Origin: Reticulitermes lucifugus
Taxonomy: Eukaryota > Arthropoda > Insecta > Blattodea > Rhinotermitidae
NCBI GenBank assembly: GCA_026260175.1
Contig: JAKCWW010000509.1
Location: forward strand, 43,572-107,571
Reading direction: 5' to 3'
DNA: 64,000 bases
Part shown: piece after piece, positions 47,561 through 60,127 of the stretch
How the letters are laid out: each line of letters opens with the position of its first letter
Numbering within the stretch: position 1 is the first letter of the stretch
The notes under the pieces: model-generated
Seen by the model: the letters and a program-made list of their open reading frames with translations, nothing else
What the model was told of the DNA's origin: nothing
Database searches by the model: none
Made by a program: the position numbers and the translations under genes

Positions 47561-50469
47561 TTTTGTTTATTGCTGTGTTGACAAGTCCTCTGTCTTGAAA
47601 CGGATGAATTTATCCTACACACTGTCATTCTGTTTAAGCTTCAATTTTGTATTATCCTTCTGTAGGTGTTTGTGTCTCCGAAAACATCCTTTCCCTTCAG
47701 ATTTCCAACTATACTTATGTGCGTTGTTCTTATACTTTACGTGCGTGTCACATGTGCGACTCATCTCTACTAACTACGAAACTCCTCATCGTGCAGTTTT
47801 TCTCATCTTTCTCTTACATCTTCTTAATTCCAAGTGTTCGCCTCTGCAGCTTATTCTCAAACACAGTGAATCTATATTTCCCTTCAGAGAATAAAGACGG
47901 TGTACACCCATAGAAATCAAAAGGTGAAGTTTTAGTCCCGCATATGGGGCCTGAGTTTAAACATGATACCTGAAGATAAATTCTGATATTAGTTATTGAA
48001 TTTTCTGAAATTTCCGTACTTAATTTCTTCTTTACATTATGTAGACTTGTCGTTTATCTTTAAACTATGCTCTATCGAAACATGATTCATGGAGATGTTA
48101 CAGACGATGATAACTTTCCAGAAAGTCTGTGAAATTAAAATTCATCGTTGAGTTTCTAAGCATGCAGGTAGAGTTTACAGTGTAATGTTGTACAGCAGAA
48201 TTAAATTTGTTCAACTTTATTTTTAGTCTTCTTTTATACATTTAATTTAAGGCCGTTGTGAGGATAAAAAAAGCAGAAGATTCGTACACGTGCAGCCTCT
48301 ATATATCAGTAAGTTCAAGCTTTCCAAATTCAACGTTTATAGTGCTGTCTGAGTGTATCGTACGTAGGGATATGCAAATTGGAGACAGTAGTAATGTAGG
48401 TAGCGATACGGCTCGACTTCGACTGGAATAATGTGTGACCAAACATGCGAGAGAATGAGTAATTAACGTAACGGGAAAGCCGGATCTGTACGATTAAACA
48501 GTCGAGCTGTAGTCAGCAGGAATCTGGTTGAATGCACTCTCTGCTACTCATAAAGTCGCGTCACTAGCCTTTAATTCTCAGAATGTCAATGTGGACCAAA
48601 CTACCAACATACCATATTACGCATTACCACCCGAGCCACAATTAAAAATACCCGCGCTGGAACTTTAAAATTCTGCATTCGTTTGTTGCACACTTATTTA
48701 TCAATTACTATAGCATGTAAATAGTACAGCAAATACCCACTCAAATGCACCACATTACAGATCAAAAACTTAAAACAATACAACTGTTTATTTAAAAATC
48801 GAATTTGTCTTATTTCACATTAATATGAAACTTGCTAGCATATTTAGCCCATTACAAGGCGAAACTCTTTTAAGAATTTTAAACTTTAGTTATCTCCAAG
48901 AAAACACTACACCTCTGTTACAAAGATCAGTTCGTTGAATAAGCTTTAGAGAAAAATCCGTGTTAATTCCGAGAACTAAGCGAATCCCAAAAATAAAATA
49001 TGTTTACCAGATATTATGTTATTTAACATTAAACCAAGTGGTACACACAGTTCCCACTGCTCAGTAGAGGATTAAATAGGCCTAATTCATGAAATAATAA
49101 TGTGCACTTTCGTATATATTTATGTATCAAAAGGACTAGAATGTAAATCTTAGCTCCTTTAACAACATACACGTATATTGCAGTAGTCTGTCAAAGGCAT
49201 AAATTATATCAACGATCTTGTTTTTTAAACAGCTCATATGAAAGAGGATAATGATGTTTCATTTCATAGAACCGAATTGCTGTGATTCTTTTCAGGTTTT
49301 GCGTCGACAGTGTTCTTTAAGGATCTGTATACATCGTCTTCGGTTTTCTTACTCTGAAAATAATATTGAACCGCAAATTGCATACTGCAATTACCGATGA
49401 AAATTTTCTGGTATAAATGTAAAGTGGTCGGAATTCTCTGTTAGAACTAAATAATCGAGATATAATTAAACTATTAGCTAGTAATACAGCTAACAGAGCA
49501 CGTACAGTCACAGGTATACAACTATACTTTATTCAGTCTTGAGGAATATGGCCGCTTATTGCTAAACGTGTAAAATTTAGGATGCTGAGAGGATTCTCAG
49601 GTTCCAAATTGCTACTGCGTGCTTCTAATGCAGTTCACCCGATTTAAATCAGCGCAATTAATCCTCTTGCTCTGAAGACAACCGAACTATTTTTCTTTTC
49701 AAATCATGTACTTCAGCAATAAGCAGTAAATTAAAATTCCTCATTCCTTCTGTCAAGCCTCTACATCCGCACCATTCTGACGCCTATACTTTCATGCTAC
49801 TCTTATCAAAAGGATAGCGGGGCGTAAGTTGGGAAGCTTCAAACTAAATAATGCTCTTCCTCACCACCCATCAACCCCCCCCCTCCCCCCGTTCTCCCAC
49901 TCTTCTACTATTTCATACGCCTCTCTTTTTCGCAGTGCCAGTCTTCAATGACATGCTAGGAGACTCATTAGTCACAATGTCAAATAGCAATCACATGTTT
50001 ATGCCCACTTCATGTCGCAACCTGTGTTTTATTTATAGCAAGTTCAAATTGAATATAACTGAAAATGTCAGGTAAATTAAAACCTCGACGCTCAAATGGT
50101 GATCAGCAAAGAGGAGTTCTGTTACTTCTAACACACTGTGAAATTTTAGTGGCAAAAAACAACAGTTAATGGACAATGAAGAGCCGAGCCACCCAGTACA
50201 AAAAGAGCAGAACTGACAAATCCGACTATAATTATATGTGTACGGGGAGGATCATTGAAAATAACACAAAGTCGCTACACGCACCGCCATCACTTGTCAT
50301 TCCATACGCGCTGCTGTTCAACAGCACTGTAAAACCCGCTGTTACTGTGGTAACCGACCCCAACCAGTGCTAATGAGTAGAATTGTTCATGGTTGTCTCT
50401 AGTCTTTATACTCAAATTACATTCGTACACCGGAGATTTCAAAACATCGCAAACAGGTGAGACTAACGG
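47561..50469. other. No gene seen
   Basis: A 112-codon plus frame at 47556-47894 is hydrophobic and Cys/Ser-rich without a family resemblance. It may be the antisense of a worn LINE. The remainder to 50469 is AT-rich. A TAGGCCTA octamer lies at 49077-49084. Confidence 0.35.
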
Positions 50470-50645
50470 AACAATAAAATAAAATGAAATGAAATGAAAG
50501 AGTCCTTGTTGAAAAGCGGTTGCTTAGCTGGAAAAAATTTCCTCTCGTTTTATGGAAACCGTCTGTTCCTATCCTAGTGCTGACTAAGCACGTCCTCCCT
50601 ATTTTTAAAATAGAGTTAATATTATTTCCCATTGTTTATAGGCCA
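50470..50645 (-). mobile_element. LINE 3' end, minus strand
   Basis: On the plus strand, aaataaaatgaaatgaaatg (about 50474-50497) is the tetra/pentanucleotide tail. The worn signature agagtccttgttgaaaagcg and then ttgcttagctgg follow. The minus strand upstream reads RIGTDGFHKTRGNFFQL-like degraded tail. Confidence 0.55.
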
Positions 50646-51029
50646 CCTTCGTTTTGAAACTCAAAACAAAAGAGGCTCTTCGTCATAATTATCTTATAAT
50701 CCTTACACTATAAATAGTCCTTCTTAGATGTCTCATTGAACCATATAAGAAAGTACCTCGACGTGGGATATCACACCTTGCTTATGCATAATGTAGGTAT
50801 TTAGGCCTGTATCATGCAAATGGCCTTACTGTCTTTAGTAATGTAATGCGAGTTTCGTAATTTAAAATTACAGGTTTCTTTTATTTGCGAGACTAAAACA
50901 TGAATTTTATGTAGCATTGTGTTTTTGCATTATTGAATTACCAGTAAGTTCTCTATTAGGTGCCTCACATTGCACATGAATGCTTACGTCCTATAATTAA
51001 TAGGTCTGATGTTATCGAAATTCACCCAT
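50646..51029. other. No gene seen
   Basis: AT-rich spacer with nothing recognised. Confidence 0.45.
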
Positions 51030-51290
51030 TCCGGTTGCCGCGCGTTTTAGGGCGCAGGTCTGCGGCCGCTTGATTGATGGGATTGCGGGTTCGAATACCG
51101 CTGAGGGCATGGATGTTCTTCACTTGTGTTGTGCGTTGTTTAGGTAGCAGCCTGGTGACAAGCTGATCACTCGTTCAGAGGAGTCCTACCGGGCTTGTGT
51201 GTAATTGTGTGTGATCTAGAAACTTCAACAATGTGGTGGACTAGGCCAGGCTTGGGTTGTTGCGCCACAGAAAAAATCGAATTTCACCTG
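51030..51290 (+). mobile_element. tRNA-derived SINE-like element (family C)
   Basis: A tRNA-like head (ttgccgcgcgttttagggcg, then gcttgattgatggg) leads to a B box ggttcgaatacc (51088-51099, one base longer than consensus). The body (gtcctaccgggcttgtgtgt, aatgtggtggactaggccag) is unrelated to family A, so this is a separate SINE lineage. The 3' end and target duplication were not found. A functional tRNA is unlikely because the arms do not pair well. Confidence 0.55.
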
Positions 51291-54244
51291 GGTTTCTCTT
51301 TACTGTTTACAAATATAGGCCTGCTTAAACAGATGTTCTTTTCCTGCTACCATTAGGCTATCTGTTAAGCATGGAATTCTCATTTAAGTTGAAGAATGTC
51401 CCTTCCCTCTTTGATAACAGCATTGATACAGCACTTCTAAACTGCCAGCTACGACGCTGTTTTTTAGAGGTTTCGTACCCTGCTAGTGGAATCTGAATAT
51501 TGTCTTAACCAAACAGAGGGCGTGATTTTATGTCCCCGTCTTTTGTGTTGAAATATTACGCCGCCTGGGAGTTGGCAGCGTTGCAAGTCTCACCTTCATC
51601 AAGAGCCATTACCCGATGATCAATCAAATCAGCCGAAGGCTGTCACAAGCTTCCGTAGCCCACAGAGCGACAGGCAAGTCGCAAACCGAAATGGGTGCTG
51701 CGTACACATTCCCTAGCACTTTGAAACATGAAGATGAACAAGGACATGAAAAATAACAATAAAAGTTTGGAGGGAGGTTTAGCAGTTAGAGACACTATAT
51801 ATATATATATTAACTGGAAACTTTGAGTTCCACTTACAATAGCCGCTCGTCCTCCTGGTATAGCTGTGTTGAACGCAAGGTGTGTTGGGATGCGAAGAAG
51901 GTAACTTACGCAAGCTGGCTGTCCTGAGTATGCGGCAGAGGAAAGAAGTTTAGCTGTTACTGTAGTTGGGTTGAATTTTGATATCGGCATGTGAATGAAT
52001 TTGTCATGGTGCAGTTATAATTGTAAAGTTGTGGTTACGTACATCCAAGTGCATCAGTATTACACAGAAGCTCGTAAAGGAAATACCTGGACTCCAGTTC
52101 GTAAGGAAGTGTTGATCGTGAGTTTCTGTAAACCTTGTATGAATATTCTGTGTTTGTTCCTTCAGCCAAACCACAGTAGCCACAAGCAGTGTGTTTGTAT
52201 CCTACTCTTCATAAGCTGGGTGTCGCGGAATTTCGATAGTTATTGCATATGATTAGATAGCCTACTGTCTAGTTGACCAGTATAACTTTAACGTGTTACA
52301 GCTTTGCATAAATCGAAAACTACAGCGCCTTAGCAGACTTCTTACTTTAAAGTACATATTTCACTGCGTTTCCCCAGACGAAAGTCTTGAGCTGTGTGAA
52401 TTTAGAAGTTATATCTGCGTCACTGTATCGTACAGTATCGCCCCTGCAAAGCGGATCGGCATGAAGTACAAGAAAGTAGGGTGGACTTTAGATATTCAAC
52501 TAGAGAGCGAAAGTTTTTGATGAAGGTTTTCTCCCCGAGGAAGTTTAGTGTCACTGTCCTGGAAGAGGGGTAAAGAGGGCCCACTCTCGAGAATAAATGG
52601 CATGGGTTTCCCCTCGATTCAGCTTTTTCTCCCTTCATCCATAGAATTTAGGGCTTGATAGTTGCGTGGCTACGTCTTAAATGTGTCCGTTAGGACTTTC
52701 AGTAGTATTCAAGTGATAAACACCAAGTCCCTTTCTAATGTGCATCTGTAGAATATGCATACGTAATTTGTATTGTATCATTCGTTTATTTAACGAAGCT
52801 CAGGTTATATTGAATGATTAGCAGATAATGTTTGGGAAGATGGTTCGAGTGGCCTGATTTTCAGGTAACATACCGGCCTGGAAAAACCTGAATCATGATA
52901 TCACATATCCTGGTCAGCATTTGAGCCTGGGACATAGTAATTAAGAACTCTACCCCTACGGTTGGTAAGGATCTGTGTACAAATAAAGTGGATAAAATAC
53001 GTATGTTATGACCTGACAGATTTTCATGAAACTCGGTAAGAAATTCATGAAATTAAATACCAGCCAGACAGGCTAAAGTTTCAGTCATACATTTCAACAG
53101 CTCGGTTACCTAAAGCATTTACATGTTACGCATTTGTTAAGGTGGTCAGTTTGGTGGGCGAGGGGAGAAAATGTCAATCAGAAATGTCTGAATGTAGTTA
53201 CGAATTTGAAAGGTTTCTGTGCTGGCAAGAGGTGTAGTTTAACGATACGTTTTATATCGCATCGCTTCTCCTTCACACTTAGTAGGTACGTAGTTCGAAC
53301 CCCCATCGATATTGGTTGTTACATAACATAACTCCGTGGTTTCAATAACGACCCTAAAGGTAAAATACGTCTTGGGACGTACATGTCAACAAATGCTGTA
53401 ATGAACTAAAGACACGTGTGAACGTCGTGATTGGCTTGTTTCAGTAAAGATGATGTGGCTGGTTTATGCAAACATCGCAGAAGACTGATCTACCCTGAAA
53501 ATGAATAGATTTCTCCAAAATTTGGTAAAATCTGCTATAATATACGGCATCACTTCCGAGAAGACTGTAGTCTTTATGGTTACCACCGGGATAACCTCTA
53601 AAGAACCTTCGGTCTCCTTAAATAATATATGGGATAGTTTCTTCCCAGCTGAGTGACTGTCAGTTTCTCAAGAAGGGTAATGATCCATGCAGATAGTTGT
53701 AAAAGGTCGCAAGAAAAGTAGAAGATTGTAACATGTGGTCGGAAGGCAAGGAAGCAAGCGAATATAGTATCGTGCCCCCCCCCCTTCCCCTTCTCTTTAA
53801 TAATGGGTTGGTGAAAATTACTTCGTCTGATTCAGTCGCTGCCGCTCCACAGACCCAGAAACGGGGCTATGGCTACAGATTTGTGTCTCACCTTTGTGCA
53901 TTCGACAGCATGTAATCTGAACCGTATTTGGTACTTGATTTGCTCCCATTTGCTTTGTCCTCTTTTTTTCCTATATCTGTCTCTCTTCTGTTTTCAATCA
54001 TGGACTGGCGATGATGTAACTTCTACAGCAGAGTCGCGAAGGTCACATGGCCTCCCAGCACCCTGGTAACCGGTCGTTGCAGCAATGAAGAATATCGGAT
54101 ACAAGCAGGCAAGACAGACAAGGAATCATAGGACTTCCCTATAAATTCGCGAACCGTAGGGCTTTGGAAAAGTATGTAAATCTAGAAGTCCTTAAGTTCA
54201 CGCATTTGAAATGCCTATAATATCAATGTAGGCCTTTTCGCGGG
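51291..54244. other. No supported gene
   Basis: A 115-codon minus frame at 51643-51990 (IPGGRAAIVSGTQSFQLI) spans a TA microsatellite at 51798-51812 and looks repeat-like, but it is not classified. Other frames are short and unrecognised. A C-run lies near 53776-53785. Confidence 0.35.
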
Positions 54245-54349
54245 ATTGGTAAGCGGTAATGTCTCTGACGCACAATTGGCAAGCGGTAACGTCTCTCACG
54301 CACACTTGGCAAGCGGCAATGTCTCTGACGCAAAATTGACAAGCGATTG
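54245..54349 (+). repeat. 30-bp minisatellite, 3.5 units
   Basis: Units start at 54245, 54275, 54305 and 54335 (partial), each of the form [ac]ttggcaagcggtaatgtct plus ctgacgcaca, with few substitutions. The period is a multiple of three, and one plus frame stays open across the array as a decapeptide repeat (LASGNVSDAQ-like) ending in a stop just after it. A second frame is also open. No start codon or splice context supports translation. Confidence 0.9.
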
Positions 54350-55384
54350 ATCATTCTCGACCTGGGCCCTTCTATAATGTGAGTTTAGTGTTGTATGGTT
54401 TCCCTCAGTATCCGAGGCGAACACTAGAATAATATCTTGACATTACGCGACTGATTCTTACTCTTACATCCCACACCCAATTCGCCTTTATTATCAACCT
54501 CCTTGTTTTATTCGAGTCTATGCCTCAACGCCATAAAATAACTAAGTAAGAAAATATCACTCCTGATATGCATAACTCTTATTTGACTCAAAGAATCGTG
54601 TTCCACGTCCTCATTTTGGGTGTAAAGGAAACTACGATTGAAAGTTTTAAATATAAATTACGAATAGAGAACAGATTTTTTAAATCATTTACAAAAACAA
54701 TTTAAAGCAAAACTAATAAGATTATACACTGAAATACAAATAATGAATAGGAAGGCTATTTAAAGACATATTCTGAATTTTTAGCTATTAGAGTGGAAAG
54801 AGCTTGATAAGACTGATTTGTGATAACTTACACCTGTCTGAACGTGATTCATAAAGGCATCCAGGCCTATGCAGCGTGGATAATAACCGCCATGACTTCA
54901 CGACAGCGACGTCAAACTGAGCTGAAAATTGTATGCTCTGCCCGCCTGTGTGTCTGTGCCTAAAATGTCTGGTATGCATTATATGTGAGGTTATGTGAAC
55001 ATGGGAGCTCGTATCGGCATAATACTATAGGAAAGTCTCTTGAAAGAAATCGCAGCGTAATCTATGCTGCTGTCAGCCACTTCACCGACCTATCACTGCC
55101 CCGATTGTGTTTATTTATTCTGACGGAAATGGTTTCAAAGTAGCTTTGCAAAAGAATGTTTTCCGAACTTATCACTTCCCTAAATCCCTTCTGGAATAAG
55201 TCATGTATGCAAGCCCGTGTCTAAAATTATATTTATTCAGAGACCTCCCGTGCGTCTTTTTTCCTCTCCTTCCAACGTCCCTACGCGATTTAATATCTAC
55301 TCGCTGTTTCATAAAGAAGTTTCTCTAAAAAGAAACTCAAAACTTCTCACTTGTTTAAAGAGGAGGCAAAGTATAAAATAAAGT
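54350..55384. other. No gene seen
   Basis: AT-rich DNA with short frames only. Confidence 0.4.
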
Positions 55385-55580
55385 AAAGTTGTCCTTACGC
55401 ACACAATGAAGGCATGTGGGGGTAGCAGATTTGTAGTTCCAGTTTTTCTTAACTTTGGCACCAGATAGAAGTAAATGGTCAGCTTCACGCCCAGGTCGCT
55501 TTCCCCCAGGTGAATACACCACGGTAGCCATCGAGTATGAGGCTGGGTGAGCCCCAAAATCTGTCCGAGCCTTTAACATT
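55385..55580 (-). mobile_element. 5'-truncated SINE (family A), minus strand
   Basis: The minus strand begins in the body (gctcggacagattttggggc, cacccagcctcatactcg), continues through gggcgtgaagctgaccattt, and ends near tacccccacatgccttcatt. The tRNA-like head with its promoter boxes is missing. Confidence 0.75.
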
Positions 55581-57207
55581 TTTTCCAGAACCAATATAGC
55601 ACCAGCTTTATACAAGTTTTGTCTTATATTGTCCCTAAAATTGTACTGTTAAATCTGACATTTTGCGTTTTTACCAAGGAACCTCCAGAAAAATATCGTC
55701 TCTGCCTTAAAGGTTTACGTTGTAACGATTTTTAAACCCTGAGATCCAAAACTTCGAATATGATACAATGCTTGGAGATTCTATACTTTCTGTGAAATAT
55801 ATTACTATCATGCGTTTTCCCTCCACTAAGGAAAGCCAGTAAGTGTGCTTAATCAGTTGCTCCTTAATGCACGAGTAATTTACACAGCATGGGAAGGAAA
55901 GTATTTCCTGCTATAGAACTGGGTATTTATTGGGTATGTTCAATTAATCAAGACAGCAACATTCCGCAAAAGATTTCTACTCACTAGTCGACTGCAGAAA
56001 TTCTCAGCTTGTCGAATGAGGGAGATGTAACTTTTCCTGAGTAAAAGTCCTTTATTTATACGTTACATACCTTTAAGATATTTTATGTATAAGTGATTAT
56101 CACTTCATTCGGTTGTTATTAGAAGGCACCAAAAGTGTTCGCTTAAGCCTTTGAAAAATAAAGTAATCTACATTGTATAAAGATTGAGAGACCACAGTGT
56201 GCTTCCATTAGAAAGACCAATCGGTGAATCCTTTACAGGCACAAAATCGCTCTTTGTTGCCAGTATCACACATAAATACATTTTGTGGATAAAATGCATA
56301 ACTTTCAGTGTTACGCTTGGTGGTACATATACTAACCACAATACCTTAAAGTGCCTTAATTGCCTTCTCTCTAGTTGTGTGACACGTTCAGTTTTAAAGA
56401 TAATTTACAAATCGGTATTGTTACTGTAATTATTAATTTTATTACCTTATTTCTTTTTCGTATATAAGTTAGTTATACAATGCCTACAACTGCATCTTCC
56501 TTTTTAAATATTTTTAAATGTGTCTTTTGTTTGATGCCTATGTTGGTTTACTCAGACTGGCTAAGTGAACCTGTTTTAGGTTTCATCAGTTTGTCCAAGA
56601 AAATTCCGGAATATTATTTTCAATTAGGCCACAATTCCTTCCTTCTATATTATTTCGAATTCATTGTTCACCAATCATCTTATCTTTCTAAACCATATTC
56701 ATAAACCACTGGGAGCATCATTAGATGAACCAAGAATAATAAATACTGAACAACTGTTTTCCTTTTCCTTTGAACAAAAATATCAGTAAATGTAACAAAC
56801 CAAACAGAATTTTGGAAATAATTGTGTCTTCGCTGTACCACATCAGTGCAATATACGAAATGTACTGAATTACGTTGTTCTGTAAAAGAGGTGGGGTATG
56901 TTGTGAGACGTTCCGAGGATGTTATCTGATGTTCCGTTATGCATTAATTATTCGAAGCGAGCAACGGTTACAGAACTTCACTGAATTGTTTCTGGGATTA
57001 GAATTCAAATTCTGTTGCATAATTTTACCGTTGTTTTGTGCCTACACGCATTTCTCTATAAGATACATAAATCATGTTTTAATTCTGCTTGTGTGCTACC
57101 CACATTTCATATTTCTTATCTGCTTGCTAGATAAGGACATAGTGTATGTACTTCTGATGCGGCAAAACATAATCTGCTGTTGACCAGTTCATATTTATTA
57201 ACTTAGG
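55581..57207. other. No gene seen
   Basis: Hydrophobic plus frames at 56480-56704 and 56875-57183 follow from T-rich composition. No domain or splice support. Confidence 0.4.
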
Positions 57208-57250
57208 GGTCACAAAACATCTTCCGACCTGCGAGCCGCATTCTCATATT
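57208..57250. mobile_element. Possible hAT MITE end fragment
   Basis: The segment aggggtcacaaaacatcttc followed by gcgagccgcattctc resembles the terminus and subterminal region of the hAT MITE at 19365. No partner end was found. Confidence 0.35.
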
Positions 57251-58117
57251 CAGATTCTAGGGAGCATAGTAGAAAATGTGTGCAATTTTCGTGACTTACA
57301 GGTACTTCATCAAACTCGGAGAAAAGTGAGCTAGCAAAATGTACTGAAGTACTCTAAGTGGGTACAATTTGTGATTTCTTCATCTGGCATGCTAAACTGT
57401 CTGCAAATGTGAATAGCATACACCTTCAGAAAAAAAACCGTGACTCGATGATTGACTGATAAATGTTGACATCATTTGTGAAAACATGCACTAAAAGATA
57501 AAGATGGACGGCAACGAAGATGATGATGATGTTGATAATGATATTGATGGTGGTGGTAGTTATTATTCGCAATAACACGTAAAATATTTTCGTATTGACC
57601 GGTCACTGTTCATTCTGCTTTTCAACTTTCCACAGGAGACATATTGTGTCTATTAAGCTTATTTACGTTGTTATGTAATACGTAAATTGAATATGTTTGA
57701 GTAACTTACAAATTGGTAAGATAAATAAATAAAGCATTGTGGTGATAGGAAACATAAGCTTATAAATATTATTTCTCTGTTGTGAAGGGTACGTTTATCA
57801 AGTAAATTCATATTTAATGTGGATCTCTTTATTATGTTTATCGCTGACCAATACAGTTTGTTATGGTTGCTTCCAATTTATATGATCGATATTACTCTAA
57901 GGGCAAGATACAGAACATTACTATAAATGCAAAAGCACAAGCACTTTAAAGGGGCCCTTGTGGTTCATGTAGCTTGATAACAAAGAATACGAGTAGTACG
58001 ATTTTCAGTCACAGTACAACTCATTCGTGGATGTTCACAATGGATTGCACACGTTATATGTTACATTTTTCAGCATCAGGCAACGTGTTTCAAGATTAAC
58101 AGATTTATGTCTTCTCC
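57251..58117. other. No gene seen; GAT-rich simple sequence
   Basis: GAT/GGT trinucleotide-rich stretch around 57516-57562. Otherwise AT-rich. Confidence 0.45.
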
Positions 58118-58320
58118 AAAGCGTCCAGACCGGCTCTGGTTCCCTTCCAGCCTCTCATTCCATGGGTGTGGGGGGTCTCTTTCCCCAGGGATAAAGTGGC
58201 CGGGTCATGAAGCTAAACACCTACCCCATTTAACTGCCGTGGTTACGAATGACTGGATCTATATTTCCACTCCCCCACGTGACTTCATGGTGGGCGCAGG
58301 GATGACTTCATCTTTAGGAC
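58118..58320 (+). mobile_element. 5'-truncated SINE (family A), plus strand
   Basis: Starts in the body at gcgtccagaccggctctgg, then ggataaagtggccgggtcat, and ends around cacgtgacttcatggtggg. The promoter-bearing head is absent. Confidence 0.75.
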
Positions 58321-59179
58321 GTAGTGGGACTCTCCGAGCGACCGTAAGAAATCTCAAATTCCCCTTCGTACAGTGAGCTACCAAAGGAACGTTTGAGTTT
58401 TTGCAAGCAGTTTTTAGTGTAAACCATGTACAGAGTCTGATTCAAATTGCGTCGGTGCTGGAAATTCAGAGCCATAGCTATTAAATCGTGGTTTAATTCC
58501 GACTGTGTCCTTTAATCCCCGGTCCGCATTATGAGTATGTGGTGTGGAGACCCCATCGCCAGACTATCTGCACACAGAGTACATGGAAGCAATGAATTAA
58601 AACTGTCTCCGCCCTCCCCTGTACCCTCTAACTCACCCCTTTATGTCATAATACACGGGATTTTCGTGGCTTCAGTGGTTAGGCTGCCACCCGCCGAATA
58701 TTGGGTGTAATAACGCAAGATTTCCTGGCCGCTCGCTCATTCTCTCGTGCATGGTGGTTGGTCCAGAATAATTCTGAAATACAATAACGTAATGTACCGT
58801 AAAGAAACTTGCAAATAACGCTGAGGATCCCTGAAACCCCTGATCCTTGATCATAACCCTTATTAAATGAGTTCTGTGTGTCTGTCTGTTTTCGTAATTC
58901 AAATACGGGCATTAATATTAGAGGCCATTTTTCGTTAAACTCGACAAAAATAACTGTCCCCCCCCCAGACAGTGTGAACTTCCAGTATTTGAAAAGGAAG
59001 ACAGAACCACGTTCCGAACTGTAGTCTATCCTTTTCAACCAGACCTCTTAACAATAGCTGAGAAATGAATCAGATAACAACTCATACATTAGTAATGTTG
59101 GTGCTGTTCCGGGTGATGGCATCCACTAGATGCAGAATTTTTACTACTGGAATCTAGGGGATCATTAATATCTCACTCG
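58321..59179. other. No supported gene
   Basis: A 119-codon minus frame at 58679-59038 is unrecognised. Nothing else noted. Confidence 0.35.
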
Positions 59180-59345
59180 TCAAGGCGAAACAGCGAGCAG
59201 GTAGAGTGAAGCTGTAACGCTCCTGACTTATATTCGGAAGGTGCCTGATTCGAATCTTCGCCGGGACACCGGCTATCTTCCCAGAGTCCCTCGAGGAAAA
59301 TGTTGGGTCACTGCTTCAAATTATGCTACAGCTCGTTCCTTTTTA
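59180..59345 (+). mobile_element. Possible tRNA-derived SINE (family D-like)
   Basis: A tRNA-like stretch (cagcgagcaggtagagtgaa, then ctcctgacttatattcgg) precedes a B-box-like gattcgaatcttc (59247-59259). A body with cgaggaaaatgttgggtcac follows. Neither the A box nor the ends are certain. Confidence 0.4.
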
Positions 59346-59452
59346 GCCATCGTCCTGTTACTTGTGTAGTCTGATCTGCTGATAGTGTTGGCAAATAAAC
59401 TGTCAACAACAAAAAAATAAATGTCACGTTATTAACACCGTGCATCTTCACT

Positions 59453-59812
59453 AAACAGATTATATCAAACCAACTGATGCACAATTAAAAACCACTTTTT
59501 ATTGTAGCTTTTATAAAATGTTTGTGCCCCTACATATGTTTCAAACCTTAGTTCATCGTCAGGGGTTTTTCTTGTCTTTAAAAGCTACCACACTTCAATT
59601 ACATAATTTTGAAGCTCAAACAGCACTTTTTGCTGTGTGTGCTGTTTGAGCTTCAAAATTATGTAATTGAAGTGTAGTAGCTTTTAAAGACAAAAAAAAC
59701 CCCTGACGATGAACAAAGGTTTGAAACATATGTAGGGGTACAAACATTTTATAAAAGCTACAATAAAAAGTGGTTTTTAATTGTGTATCAGTTGATTTGA
59801 TATAATCTGTTT
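59453..59812. repeat. 360-bp near-perfect palindrome
   Basis: The two arms (59453-59627 and 59640-59812) are almost identical inverted copies of about 175 bp around a ~12-nt loop, with only scattered differences (for example taccacactt versus the complement of aagtgtagta). Outer ends read aaacagattatatc and gatataatctgttt. A 15-bp direct repeat (aacaaaaaaataaat) lies at 59408-59422 and again at 59813-59827, immediately after the right arm. It may mark a target duplication of an element spanning 59423-59812. No coding capacity. Confidence 0.92.
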
Positions 59813-59827
59813 AACAAAAAAATAAAT

Positions 59828-60127
59828 TTCAGGTTAAACGCCCTCCGATTTTCAAAACAGAGGCAATATAGCCAAGAGCTGTATCTGTACAGTCCAGTCG
59901 TCAAACGGGAGTCACATGACACTAACTCACTGCGACAAAGTTACAGATCCTGTACAGCTGGTATCTTTGACTACCGGCTATCTGCAAAAACACTAGGGTA
60001 CATGCTAAGAACTGTGACGTAGATATGAATAAGTTTGTGGGAAGCAACTGTGATCTCTACTGTCGGTTAGTCTTCCGTCTGTGTAGAGAATTCGTAAAAG
60101 TGGAAGTACTCCCTGCACACTTCATGA
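59828..60127. other. No gene seen
   Basis: Unremarkable spacer between the palindrome and the SINE fragment. Confidence 0.4.

Noticed and set aside
51643-51990. 115-codon minus frame as a gene
   Set aside because: It runs through a TA microsatellite and poly-leucine/phenylalanine low complexity, with no splice support; more like an unclassified repeat.
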